64,000 bases of DNA, taken from positions 23,190,456-23,254,455 of the forward strand of contig CM049318.1 in the NCBI GenBank assembly GCA_026874595.1. The letters run 5' to 3'. Positions 12,640-24,879 of the stretch are shown one piece after another; positions within the stretch are counted from its first letter, which is position 1; every line of letters begins with the position of its first letter. A program made the translations under genes and the position numbers. The DNA is from Sipunculus nudus (lineage: Eukaryota > Annelida > Sipuncula > Golfingiida > Sipunculidae). Below the pieces are notes generated by a model. That model made no database searches and was not told the DNA's origin. It saw nothing but the letters and a program-made list of their open reading frames with translations.

Positions 12640-13480
12640 ATTTATATATCAACCAGTTGGTTTGAAGAGATGACTATGGTTTGGTATTACATGTATTTCA
12701 ATTTATTTACCAAGCTGGTGCATAAAACTGACAACGTAAAGTGTTCATTCTATTCAGTGATAAATTATCATGTCAAACATGTATATTTGATTAAACGAAA
12801 AACGCAAACATACGACGGGAATCGTAACCATTTAGTGCCCCCACTAAGATGGTCGTGCGGGTCCTGGTTGTGTATTCCTTCCTATTATTGGGTTAAACCA
12901 CCGACAACCCCGGAAGGGCCACTCGTTTTGTGAGTGACACGGCCGTAGGGTAAGACCTTCCCATTAAGCATGCAGAGCGCTCACCCTCGGTTAGGAACGG
13001 CTATTTCGATTATGATACGTACTTACAATCTAAAGGCTTTGAGACCTGTGATCTACCCCTGCCACAGAAGCCGGTCAGAATATAAATATTATAATTGAAG
13101 GGATTTTTTATAGAGTTTTTTATCGTGTAATTCCATTTGTTCTCTTCTTCTTCTTTATGAATATCCTGTGTGGTGATGACAAATGATTACCTGAATTTTA
13201 TTTTTCAAACATTGTTTATCAATAATGCATACATCTATTTAATCGTGCCTGTAAGATAAAACTTAAATTTTAACATAGGCCTAGCAGTAAGGCACTTGAA
13301 ATATTAATACTTTTATGACACGTCTTTAATCATTTCCTGGCTGTATTTTACTTTCCGCATTCACATTCTTTTCACCAGATTTACATCACAAGTTAACTTC
13401 TCGTTAGTTCTATGCACAAGGCCAGTTTATGTACAAGCTTCCAGGTAGTCTCGGTGTAAATCCAGCTTTCGACTCGTCTC
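12640..13480. other. Spacer between blocks Y and X; no gene seen
   Basis: No homology to the other duplicated regions was noticed, and the frames are short. Confidence 0.5.
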
Positions 13481-13788
13481 CGAAGGACAGTCATAAGATA
13501 AATGGGAAGACTGCAGAGATCTAAGCATCCTGATATTCAATGTGTCAGCCCAAACGGAAAAAGAGGAATTAAAAAAACAGTCTACATACTCTGTGATTAG
13601 TTCACTGTGGCTTGCAATCATTTTTAATCTAGGTTAGCAGAAACGGGTTTACATCTGGTATACACAATCTCATGAGAAGACACCGAACTGGCACACCCAC
13701 GGATATATAGTTACAATGAAATAAACCATCTACCAATGAGAAGATTTAAACATGTTATCCTAAGAGGTTACTAGTAACGGTCCTTTAC

Positions 13789-14674
13789 CAGACATGGGTT
13801 GAATAAAGGAGAAATGTATTCGAATACGAATACGAATACTGAAGGGGTACACGAATACGAATACGATTACAAATACTCCAAAACAGAAATGTATTCGAAT
13901 GCGAATACGAACACCAATGTGTTCATGAATATCAATATTAATACAATTTACTGAAACAACAAGAAACTATCAAGTATCATTCTTGTTTAATACAATAAAC
14001 TACACTTATCATATATTCACACTTGCAAAATGTATTTTAGTCCAAAATTTAAAATATTCATACCAGTGTTTCAGGAGATATCTGAAATCTGTGCGGCACA
14101 GTACTTGCATCCACTGGTACAATCTGGCTTGTGAAAATGATCATGAATCACTGACTTCTTGGCAGGTGATGTCAAACTGATTTTGTTCCATAATTTCTCG
14201 GAACTGCTTGTATTGTTAATGCATGAATTCCTCAGACTGGCTCAGACGTTAGGTGAACAATAACCACACTTCAAGCTTCAGTACATAGGTTCAAAAGATG
14301 TTTTATCTTACAATGTATTGTACATACACATGACAGAATAAACACATTTATAATAATGTAATATGAATAAAGCAAAAATTGTCAAAATGTGTGAATAAGA
14401 GTGTTAGTGTGCATGTTTAAGATGGGACCAAAACAGTCACTATTGAAATAATGGCATTTTTCCCAAATGGATAAAAGCGAAGAAGTAAACAACATAATGT
14501 GTACTGCATGTATTCATGAAAAGTATTCATGAATGTGAATACTTCTGCAATGTATCTGAATACGAATACAAATAATTTTGAACTTTTTACGAATGTATTC
14601 GAATACGAATACGAAGACTGAAAATACCTCGAATACAATGAATACGAATACTGAATACGAATACCCCATGCCTG
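13789..14674. mobile_element. Non-autonomous hAT-like transposon
   Basis: Both ends carry CAG(A/G)CATGGG in inverted orientation (13789-13798 and 14665-14674). They are flanked by 8-bp direct repeats, TCCTTTAC (13781-13788) and TCCTATAC (14675-14682), differing at one base. An 8-bp duplication with CAG-type ends is diagnostic of hAT elements. The subterminal parts are GAATAC/GTATTC arrays (13815-13925 and 14520-14665). No transposase is present in the 886 bp. Confidence 0.85.
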
Positions 14675-15557
14675 TCCTATACATGTCTGACAAGTGAACC
14701 GGGTTGTGTTGCAATATGGAGATATGTCGGTAAATAAGGTAAAAGGCCATATGTGTATCAGTACGGTAACCATTATGACGTCACAATTGTAACTTGGTAT
14801 TTAGGCCTGCCAACAGGTAAAATATTATTCCAATAGACCCCATATCATTTACTGAAACAAACAAATAATGATGGTGGTGGGCGTGATAATGGAATGGTCC
14901 TTAGGTGGAGGATTACAGTGCCATGTAATAAAAATGTTTTTCATTGTCAGCGTGTCAGCCGGAACGGCCTTTATCAGCTGGTCCTACTTGTGAGTCTTTT
15001 TTGTCGGTGGATAGTGAAGCATTACTTATTAACTAGCTTTGAAAGATAAGCAGCACGGTGCTTTAATGGATAAGTTTTGCACATTGATCCTTGAGCACAA
15101 CCGTATTTTACCTGTTATCCATTTTAGCAAGGTAGCAACACGTGACCAATACACAGTACCCATCTTCACAAAGTTGATAACCTAATTTAGTTTATAGGAA
15201 GTTGCATGCTTTTAGCTCAGGAGACCTTATACAGGCTCTTCGAATGATAAATAAAACAGATACATGTACCTCACTGTAGTTGATAATGGACTATCTAGGC
15301 TGCACTGACCTGCATGCCCTTGACTCTTGCAGCACCGGTTAGATCCGGCATATAAACATTGCGTATATTTACATGCTGGGTATTACAATAAATGGTTTCT
15401 TCACGCAATGTAGGCTGCAGACAGTTATTTCTGTTTGTTGAACGTGCGTATTACACTCAATGTAAACACTGTCTTTGGCAAACGCCCCAAGCGCATGTGT
15501 GTGTAGAATACATCATAAATATATAATGATTATATGGTATATATATATTATAGGTAT

Positions 15558-15706
15558 ATACAGTGAAACCGCGCCAAACGACCACATCAGTTTACGGACC
15601 ATATCAAATTGCGATCACTTATTCACTTTCCCGATTATTTTTGCTCCTTAGAAAAGAAAAATGGTCGGGAGCTGGCCTCGACCGCTTGTACCGGAAAAAA
15701 TGTACT
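15558..15706. mobile_element. Possible pogo/mariner-like MITE with TA target
   Basis: TA-CAGTGAAACCGCGCCAAACG opens the stretch and TGTACTG-TA closes it, so both ends are CAGT flanked by TA. Related CGACCAC(A/C)T sequence recurs at 44466 and 63690. Only the first few bases of the ends match, so this is tentative. Confidence 0.35.
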
Positions 15707-15804
15707 GTATTTTAAAGGGTATTTCTAAGATACTTTCAAGGATTTTCCACTGTGGTGCCTTTTTATTTGATACTTAAGCGAAATGGCAGTTTCTGCATAT
15801 ATAA

Positions 15805-15870
<66 letters not shown>
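15805..15870. repeat. TA microsatellite
   Basis: TA dinucleotides with one GGA interruption, next to the SINE pieces. Confidence 0.9.
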
Positions 15871-15871
<1 letters not shown>

Positions 15872-15873
<2 letters not shown>

Positions 15874-16315
15874 TACACAGAGACCTCGGTTCACTGCCGG
15901 TGGGAATCGAACCCACGATCATCCGATTTCCGGTGCGGCTGCCTTAACCACTTGGCTACGTCACATCTTTAGCCCCTCTGTGTATTTGCACCCTTTTATA
16001 GGAACCAGCGAAGTGACATTACGGTATCATAGTCTCCCCCACTACACGTGTAGTCACGGCGACTTGTCATGCAGCAGGGAGAACTTATGGCCTATATCGT
16101 GTGCGATAATGTGTATGATTAGCCATGCTGGTTTATTGAATATGGATGGAAATGGTATACATAGAAAAGTCGGTTCACTGCCGGTGGTAATCGAACCCAC
16201 GATCTTACGTTTCTTCCGTTCCTATAAAAGTGTGCAAATACACAGAGAGGCTGGGGATCTGTCTTAGCCAAGTGGTTAAGGCAGGCGCACCGAAATCGAA
16301 AGATCGTGGGTATAG
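15872..16315. mobile_element. tRNA-derived SINE pieces in inverted arrangement
   Basis: On the minus strand 15958-15948 is an A-box-like TAGCCAAGTGG and 15913-15903 a B-box GGTTCGATTCC, with tRNA-like spacing. A plus-strand copy of the A-box part is at 16265-16275. Arms 15903-16005 and 16218-16315 are reverse complements (GTTCCTATAAAAG, GCAAATACACAGAG, CAAGTGGTTAAGGCAG), and a further minus-strand B-box piece is at about 16185-16200. No convincing acceptor or anticodon stem, so this is not a functional tRNA. Confidence 0.65.
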
Positions 16316-16485
16316 CAATCTCGTGTTTAAAAGTTCTTATTGAGTCAGTTCTTTCACGGGATTAGTCTCTTTTTTACACATGAATATCATGCTTAGATTC
16401 TCTACTAGCTTCAGTTGCCTGATGTATTCGGCTTTAGAAACGATCAAAGAAATTAATAAAAAGGTAACATTTTTATTGTGATAAA

Positions 16486-16579
16486 TTTTGATATATTTTA
16501 TTTAAACATCATTAAAATAGAGGATATATCCATTTTGATATATTTTATTTAAACATCATTAAAATAGAGGATATATCCA
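16486..16579. repeat. 47-bp perfect tandem duplication
   Basis: TTTTGATATATTTTATTTAA through GAGGATATATCCA occurs at 16486-16532 and again at 16533-16579 without a visible mismatch, so it is recent. Confidence 0.9.
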
Positions 16580-16682
16580 TCATTTGGTATTTGAGGTTTG
16601 TATTTCCCTGTGATTATAAGGTTTCAAAATTTTCATTTAAAATTATAGCAAAATGACAGGAAATATATATATAATTATTATG

Positions 16683-16683
<1 letters not shown>

Positions 16684-16740
<57 letters not shown>
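16684..16740. repeat. TA microsatellite
   Basis: An uninterrupted TA run just upstream of the 16770-17150 duplicated piece. Confidence 0.9.
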
Positions 16741-16743
<3 letters not shown>

Positions 16744-17199
16744 TATACTCAAGACTCCAGAAGGCACCCAAAGAGCACATACCTACGCCTACATCTGTAT
16801 TTTCGTCCAACCCCGTCTCAAATTGTAATCAAACCATAAATACTAATATTCCACATTAATTCATTGAAATTCACATTTTGTGGTATCTTGTCAAAGCATA
16901 GTGCGAAACAAATGCCAATTGCCCACAATTCCAGAAAAGTTCAATGAAAATTATGTTGTACGTTTGGGATTTCGTGTTGTGAAAAACCCACTATATTAAT
17001 GTAATGATATATAGTATATGTCGTTTTACTTGGATCTTACAAATGACGAATTTAAATAAAGAGTGAGTGTTATGCGTGTAGTGGTACTGGGGAGCCCTCC
17101 CTCGATTGTAGATTAAATGCACAATTTGAGGTGGGTTTGGTCACCCGGAGAGCATCCACGCCATATATCAGCAAACCAATATGTATGGATGAATGGAGA

Positions 17200-19560
17200 T
17201 TTTAATTATTTTACAATACACAAAATTATAACTTTCCAAAGAAATGTACATATGCGTTGCCGTATGCAGGCTAGGTATAGCGAAGAAGGAATGGGGTAAG
17301 TGGCAGTGGGCCAAACGCACTCGATAGTCCCTCCATGGCTGTACAGTCAGCAAACAGCACCTTGTCAAGACCGCGAGTTGCTACTATGACTTCATTGTCC
17401 CAGCACATTTTTTATTTAAGTTAACGTAAATAAAAACGAAGGGACGTAAGTGACTCAAATGAAGGTTAAAGGTACCGACCCTGGACCGCTGGAGGGCATC
17501 ACGGTTCGTGCTTGGACAGATTTTGCCCCATTTCCTTTGTCCACCCCTGGCTTTCGCTCCGTGAATCGACGTATTTTGAATCGTCAGTCATATTCATGCT
17601 GGCGTTTGGATTCCCCCTGTCTTGTGATCAGATAATCCGATGGTCTCTCGAATATTAATTCTTTGCGGTTCTTTCGTGCACTGACGCAATTTTAGGAGAA
17701 GAAAACTTAAAGCAAAAGAGCAGCATGATTTTGGACGCGGAGTTAGAAGGTAAGCAGCCTTGCCGTGTTATTGATTTAGGGTGACGGACAAACTTTATTA
17801 AATGCTTAAAATACATACGATTTATCTAGGCATAATTTTTTAGCTTTATATGAAAATTAACTGGGTAAAAGATCGTCGCTGGTCAAATGTCTGAATCTTA
17901 GTCCGAACGATTCCGGGAATTAACGAACGGTCCCGAGGTACATGGGCGCCGGTATTTGTGACTTTTGAGGGCTGTTCCAAAATAATCCATTTTGACCAAG
18001 CAAACGATTTATTGATAATGCATATGAATCAATGTGTCTGTGTGTTAAACATCATTTAATATAAATTTTAGATGTTTCTCAAATTATATGAATTAGAATG
18101 GCTGAGCCGGCTGATACCGTCTCTGGTAATATGCGAAGCGCCCTCGCCGTCCCAAACGAACACCACGTCATTAATCATATTAAACACGTTAATTTCGCCC
18201 AATCCTATTTTATGGCACTACCATCCCATGAGATAAATAAATTTAATGATATTATATGTCAGTAGGCAATAGGTACACGATTATACGTAATTCTTTCAGT
18301 CGTTACGTGAGCGATAATCAGTGAAGTAACCACCCCATTAACCACTTTCACTGTCACCGACATTGCATTTAGCTTGTGGCAGTTTATCTCATCCATACAA
18401 ATAAGCCGTCTGATTTATATAAAAGACCAATATATGAGCTAATATATCAATCAAAGTAAAGAACAGCCATAAACTTTCTGCAATAATTTGTTTAAATATA
18501 ATTTTAATTAATTTTGTACAATTATTAATTAATAATAATTGTTTTAATTTTTTTTTATTTTATTTTTTCTTGTTGGATGGCGGGTGGATTAGACAAAACT
18601 GTCTATCTGGTTGTGTTTGCTTCATATAGACTCGGTGGTATCACATACAACAATGCCTTAGATATTCTCACAGCTGTGAATATATGTGTACACATTCCTC
18701 ATCTCAATTGTAATGACATACAAACACATTTCCAAACAAACACATTTGTGTAATACACAGTCACATGCGAGTTTTTTTTTTCTAACTAGGTCTGCACTGT
18801 TTAGTTTGTATTTGAATAATTTGATTACACTTCAAATGTTACATCTGATTGTACAAGGACAGGATATTGGTACCCGGCGGTTACCACATCAACACACTGC
18901 GTGTACTATACATCCTTATGAGTTTTTATAGAAATTAGTTCAGCAATGTTTAGTGTCATTCATTGTTTGGTGTTTATCTTAGTAGAGCTTTATTACATTT
19001 GAATTCTGATTTACATTGTACTGGTAAAATGGTTATTTTACTGGGGTTTTTATTATTGCGCTGCTTTTATGATTGTCTTGTGATAATCTTGTGATATTGT
19101 TCTGAGTATATTGTCGTACCACATATGGAGTAGCTCTTAGCATATTTAATCAGGTTTACTGTGATAGATATTTTTATAATGATAAATAAATCAATTCAAT
19201 GTGTAATTAAATATCATATCTTGTTATGTAATTCAATCTAATATTTTGTTATCTAAGCATATATAGTTATCCAAGTAATTTGTTTATACTTTTGCACTCT
19301 GAAAATGAGTTTTTATAAGTGTGAATAAATTAGGTATTTGATAATTGAATTACTATTTCAACAAATGCTTGTCTAAGAACCAGGTCTTTTAATCATAATA
19401 CATTATTTTTTTTTAAATTAATACCTTTATACCTATTTATTCATATCTAGTGTTTATGATCATTTGTAACTTTTATACATTTGTGATTAAGTATAAAGTA
19501 TAAATATATATATATATATTTATATATATATACATATATATATATATAACAAACAGTAGG
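17200..19560. other. No gene seen
   Basis: AT-rich with T-runs near 18550 and a TA microsatellite at 19505-19550 leading into the satellite. Short frames only. Confidence 0.55.
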
Positions 19561-21520
19561 CTAGTATAGTAATTCTCTATATCCTTTATATTACATGCAG
19601 TAGTACTATTGTAATACCTCTTTATATCCTTTATATTACATGCAGTACCCGCTAATATAATACCTCTCTATATCCTATATATTACATGCAGTACGCCTAC
19701 TGAAGTACATCACTAAATACTATTTATTACACGCAGTTCGCCTTATGGGTGGCTCAAAGAAGATGCAGTTAGCCTACTGAAGTGACACTCTATATCCTAT
19801 ATATTACATGCAGTACGCCTACTTTAGTGACTCACTATATATCATGTATATTACATGTAGTACGCCTACTGTAGTACCTCTTTATACCCCATATATAAAA
19901 TGCAGTACGGCTTATGTAGTAGTCCTCAATATCACATATATTATGCATGCAATACGGCTACTATATAGTAGCCCTCTGTATTATATAAATTTCATGCAGT
20001 ACGCCAATTGTAGAACCTCTCTATATCCTATATATTACATGTAGTACGGCTACTCTAGTGGCCCTTATCAGATGCAGTACGCCTACTGTATAACCCTTCT
20101 ATATTCCATATATAACAGGCAGTACGGCTGCTTTAGTAGACCTTTATATTATATAAATTACATGCAGTACGCCTTCTGTAGTTTCTCTTGTCAGATGAAG
20201 TACGCCTACTGTAGCCCTCTATATCACATATATTACATGCAGTACGCCTACTGTAGTGACTCTTATCAGATGCAGTACGCATACTATAGTACCTCTCTAT
20301 ATCCTATATATTACATGCAGTACGCCTACTGTCATACCTTTCTATATCCTTTATATTACATGCACTACGCTTTCTGTAAAACCTATTTTTATCCTATATA
20401 ATGCATGCAGTACGGCAACTGTAGTGGCTCTTATCTGATGCAGCACGAATACGCGCTACTATAATACCTCTCTATATCCTGTATATTACATGCAGTACGC
20501 GCTACTGTAATCCCTCTCTATATCCTATATATAACATGCAGTAAGCCTACTGAAGTACTTCACTATATCCTATATATTTCACCCAGTACACCAAATGAGT
20601 AGCCCGAATAAGATAGTACTCCTACTGAAGTGACACTCTATATCCTATATATTACATGCAGTACGCCTACTGTAATGACTCTCTATATATAATATATATT
20701 ACATGTAGTACGCTTACTGTAGTAAATCTCTGTATCCAATATATTACATGCAGGACGGCTACTCCAGTACAACTCTATATCATATATATTACATGTAGTA
20801 CGGCTACTGTAGTGGCCCTGATCAGATGCAGTTCGCCTCCTGTAGCCCTCTATATCCTCTATATAACAGGCAGTACGCTTCTTTAGTAGCCCTCCATATC
20901 ACATATATTACATGCAGTACGCCTACTGCAGTGGCTCCTTTCAGATGCAGTACACATACTGTAGTATCCCTCTATACTAAATATAAAACAGGCAGTACGG
21001 CTACAGTAGTAGCCCTATATATCACATATATAACATTTAGTACGCCTACTGTAGTACCTCTCTATATCCTATCAAGTACATGCAGTACGGCTACTGTAAT
21101 AGCCCATTTTATCCAATATTCATTGTATTAAATGCAGTACGCCTACTGTAGTATCTCTCTATATCCTATATATTACATGCAGTACGGCTAGTGTAGTAAC
21201 TTTCTATTTCCTATATATTACAACCAGTACGCCTACTGTAGTACCTTTCTATATCCTATATATTACATGTAGTAGGGCTACTGTAGTACCACCCAGTATC
21301 CTATATATTACATGCAGTGAGCCTACTTTAATACCTCTCTGAATCCTATTTATTACATGTAGTAGGGTTACTGTCATGGCTCTTATCACATGCAGTTCGC
21401 CCACTGTAGTAGCCCTCTATATCCTATATATTACATGCACTACGCCAACTGTAGTACCTCTGTATATCCTATACAATACATGCGGTACGGCTACTGTAGT
21501 AGCTTTTATCAGATGCAATA
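19560..21520. repeat. Satellite array with two unit lengths
   Basis: Some 45 tandem units share ATGCAGTACGCCTACTGTAG. The long form (about 44 bp) adds CTCTATATCCTATATATTAC; the short form (about 30 bp) replaces that with TCTTATCAG. Each unit carries the small inverted repeat CAGTA-CGSC-TACTG. The array ends exactly where block Z copy 2 begins, at about 21525. Confidence 0.9.
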
Positions 21521-23032
21521 TCCCCCATGGATTTACAAATAACGTAGGCCTTCAACTATCTGCTTATGGATTACTACTACAGGGTAAAACAACCTATATA
21601 CATTATTGATGGACTCATAGCTTGCACGGTTATTATTATGCTGCTATTGGTTTCCAGTGTAGATGGTTTCACGTGTGGTTTTATGTGAAGTAAGTAAATA
21701 ATGGCGTGTTCAGGTTTATGTATCGTAACCTTCCTTCTGACCTGATGTTTATTAGGAATAATAAAGCTCTCGTTTGTCCAACATGAAGAACCGGGATACG
21801 TGGAGGTGTGGGTACGAATCTGACACCAGTAGGTTCCGATCCCTCTCGCTGTCATATTGTCATGAAAAAGGAGAGTTTTCACATATCTAAATTTTTTCAA
21901 AATCCACAATGAGACAGCCCAATGTTCACGCCTCTGATGGATTGAACACAAGATTTGGGTCCGAGTTTCTCACAACACAGGAGATGTGACTTCCCAGGCT
22001 CTTTTAGTCAGACAAAACATCAAGTAGACCTGAGATTACACACAATCGATTTATGCTTCAAACATACACAAATACTTGCGTAGGTTACCAAACCAATATA
22101 ATAACTATAAAATATATAAATTATTACTTACAAGACACTGGGGAATGTCCACATCAAGATTACAACAACAAAACAAACAGAGTCACAATTCATATTACAC
22201 ACAAAGGGATCCAGTGAACAGTTGAATCATGTCAAGTGAATTTACAGACATGAACGCGGCTTTAATGGGATCCCTGCGTACCATCCAGACCAATGGTTTG
22301 CTCTGTAGTTCACCTAGAGTTAACCTCGTGCGAGGAATGCGCGATATCAGTCTGTAGGTATGAATCAAGGGTTAATCTACAAATGCCCTGTGCCGGAGCC
22401 CTCTGTCAGTACTAGTGGCTCTCTCTATCTTAGCTATCACCCTCCAGCTGTCAGAGACCGATTCACTCCTCTTTTGCGAAGCTCGGCGCCATTATAACAG
22501 AGCGTCGAGACGAAGTCCTCTGTCTGTTACTGAGCTATCCATATGGCTCAGAACACGATTCCGCCAGACTGGCTGTCTGTATATACTGACGCTACGGCCC
22601 CACATGGCTCTCCAGAGTAAAGTAGACCAGCCCGTCCGGTCTGTTCGCAGCTACGCTCATGAACGTCAAACCTCTCACCGCGGTTCCCGCTTCCTTCTCC
22701 TATCCTCTCCCCCGCTCTCTCCTTTTCCCCGGTTCCTGACGTCACCAGCACCTCATACTCCTCCACCAATCAGCAGGACAATCCACTTGCTTCGCTGTCA
22801 CAAGCATCAAAATTATAGTAGGCAAGCCCCCAGGAGTTATACCTGGGAAATAACTACCCTAAGCAATACAGAGGCTGACATAGACATGCCGGCGCCTACC
22901 AAACACCGTTGCCAAGAGACCAGGTTACAGCTTGAAAAAGAAACGAACACAAAAGGCGCCAGCGTAGTGCACTGGTCGCTACATCTCTCTGATATGGCGA
23001 TATCAAATAGACCAGCTGCTACTCCTTACTCA

Positions 23033-23042
23033 CACACACACA

Positions 23043-23121
<79 letters not shown>
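23033..23121. repeat. CA then TA compound microsatellite
   Basis: CACACA for about 45 bp, then TATATA for about 40 bp. It extends a spurious open frame. Confidence 0.9.
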
Positions 23122-23123
<2 letters not shown>

Positions 23124-23189
23124 GCCAAACCATTATCCGATTACAGTCCCCATTCCTAAACATATATAAATAAAAAGTCACAGTCCTCT

Positions 23190-23800
23190 GGTGACAGAGT
23201 TCTCAGAAAGTACTCGAGTAATAGTACTGAGTTTTTTCAAAAGTGAAAAGTATTTGACTACTACAAGTATTCAAGCTCTTTTAATAAAGCGCTGGATTAT
23301 GAGTACCAAGTGGTCGAGTTCGAAAACCGAGTAATAAAAATGCACTTATAATTACTCTTACAAGAATATTTAGTTTTTAAGCCTATATCCCATAGTTATG
23401 CAATAAAATACATTATTGTTACACACAGTCCCTCAGTTTTGGTCTCTGCCAAGTGTATGACCAATTCTCTTTGATGCATAATATGACCATACATAATCAC
23501 GGTTGGTAGCTTAAGAGATATTAACTTTTTTAATGCTTGTTTTAATCGCCTCTATTTAAGTATGCCTTATTTTAAGTGTCGCTATATACATGCGGGTTTT
23601 ATAGGTTTGCTTTCTTAATTGGTCAGGTTGCAGCTCCCCGTCAGAGTATTTTTCCTATTATCCGCAAGTACTCGTACTCTAGGTACTTGTACTCGTGAGT
23701 AGTACTCTCTAGAGATTTCAGTACTCAGTACCTTCTTTTAAATGGCATAACTACTCGCACAAGTACTTGAGTACTTATAAAAGTAGTTTTTGTCACAATA
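23190..23800. repeat. GTACTC-rich palindromic repeat, copy 2
   Basis: GTACTC/GAGTAC clusters at 23205-23335 and 23660-23790 bracket about 300 bp. The right part, reverse-complemented, matches 4260-4480 including the TTGCAGCTCCCCGTCAGAGT stretch. The two clusters may be the subterminal ends of one foldback-like element. Confidence 0.55.
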
Positions 23801-24790
23801 ATTAACTCCGCTAAAAACAAGTGATTGTTAGGACCGTATTAGCAGTATAGCTTTGGTATTATAATTAAAACAATGTCACCACAGGTAACAAATGAATGAT
23901 CCCCTAAGCAAAGAGGTGATTGAGTCGTCTTAGAGGACAATGAGTCAAAATAAGGAGGATTATAATTAAGGGGAATATATTTGAGACTGGTTAACAGCTG
24001 GCATATCATCTAGTTATCACTTGTCAATGAATATTGATATATCTCATCTTTAAAGGATAACACCCATTATTTGTTTTTGATCACTTCCATTGGGTTTCGC
24101 CTTAAAGACAGTCATCACAGAAAACAACCTGAAAGTGGGATGGTCGTCTCTGGTAGTTCACTGAGAAAATATAAATGGTTTGTACCTGAAGGGCATTGAA
24201 TCAATGGTCTTTATTCTTTATCAATATACTGAATATGAGATGATGCATGTCTTCTACTTAAGGACCCCTAGTGCTTAGTTGGTTTTGTTAGTTGTTCGTA
24301 TAGAATAACTGACTGTAAAAGAAGATATCAGTATGATAGTTGTATAAATTATACATGCACCTAGGCCAGTGCATTAGGCAAGAAGTTAATCGATAGGAGA
24401 TAGGAGAGCCTGCAAACTTATTTGTAAAGCATCAAACACCGGTGCGTATTTTAAGCTATTTTTTCATTTTCTTAGATCCATCTTGACCAGGCAGCAATGT
24501 TCACGTGACCAAGATAACGAGTTATCTCAAGTCTATTTTAGAGTAGATAACTAAATAACTTTCAGGGCGTTACATGCTTCACGATTAACAAACAATCTCT
24601 TCATAGAATATGTATAAATATAGCAGGTTAATGATAATAGGATTGCCAGGTTGTAACCTCATAACCTTAACCGTATGAGTTCCATTTAGCTCCGCCGGTA
24701 TAAGTCATGATGAATATGCATGAAGATATGAAAAGGACACTCTATATATATAGCAAACTAGGTGAATGCGTGATACATTAATTGGTAACC

Positions 24791-24879
24791 GGATGAGCCT
24801 GGTGTTGGCAATTCACAGATCAGGAGAGTGCGCGCACTCGCCTGATCTGCTGCGAATTGCCCACACCAGACGAATCCCG
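24791..24879. repeat. Near-perfect 89-bp palindrome
   Basis: The left arm includes CTGGTGTTGGCAATTC and GATCAGG(A)GAGTGCG; the right arm is its reverse complement with only a few mismatches, meeting at CGCG around 24832. Arms are about 43 bp with practically no loop. Confidence 0.85.

Larger units (their letters stand above)
13480..17200. repeat. Duplicated block X, copy 1
   Basis: Same-orientation similarity to 26560-37900 once the inserted transposons are removed. Matching pieces are 13680-13760 with 26765-26845 (AGACACC(A/G)AACTG; TAAACCAT), 14930-15040 with 35480-35600 (GTGTCAGC; GATAGTGAAGCATTACTTAT), 15165-15215 with 36665-36715 (GTTGATAACCTAAT; GTTGCATGCTTT), and 16770-17150 with 37475-37850. 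Confidence 0.65.
21525..24580. repeat. Duplicated block Z, copy 2
   Basis: Partner of 3660-5150. Between the two conserved ends it holds unrelated material (about 21960-23180, including a CA/TA microsatellite at 23035-23120) and a GTACTC-rich element at 23200-23800. Confidence 0.75.

Noticed and set aside
14417-14773. 118-codon minus-strand frame rich in Tyr and Ser
   Set aside because: It reads through the GAATAC/GTATTC arrays of the hAT-like element; repeat translation rather than a gene.
15900-15960. Possible tRNA gene (A and B boxes present, minus strand)
   Set aside because: No consistent acceptor or anticodon stem, and partial copies lie nearby in both orientations; a SINE fits better.
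22415-23173. The longest open frame in the window (252 codons, plus strand)
   Set aside because: Low-complexity composition, no domain, and it runs through a CA/TA microsatellite giving HTHTHT and IYIYIY. No splice or start context supports it; it lies in repeat material inside block Z copy 2.
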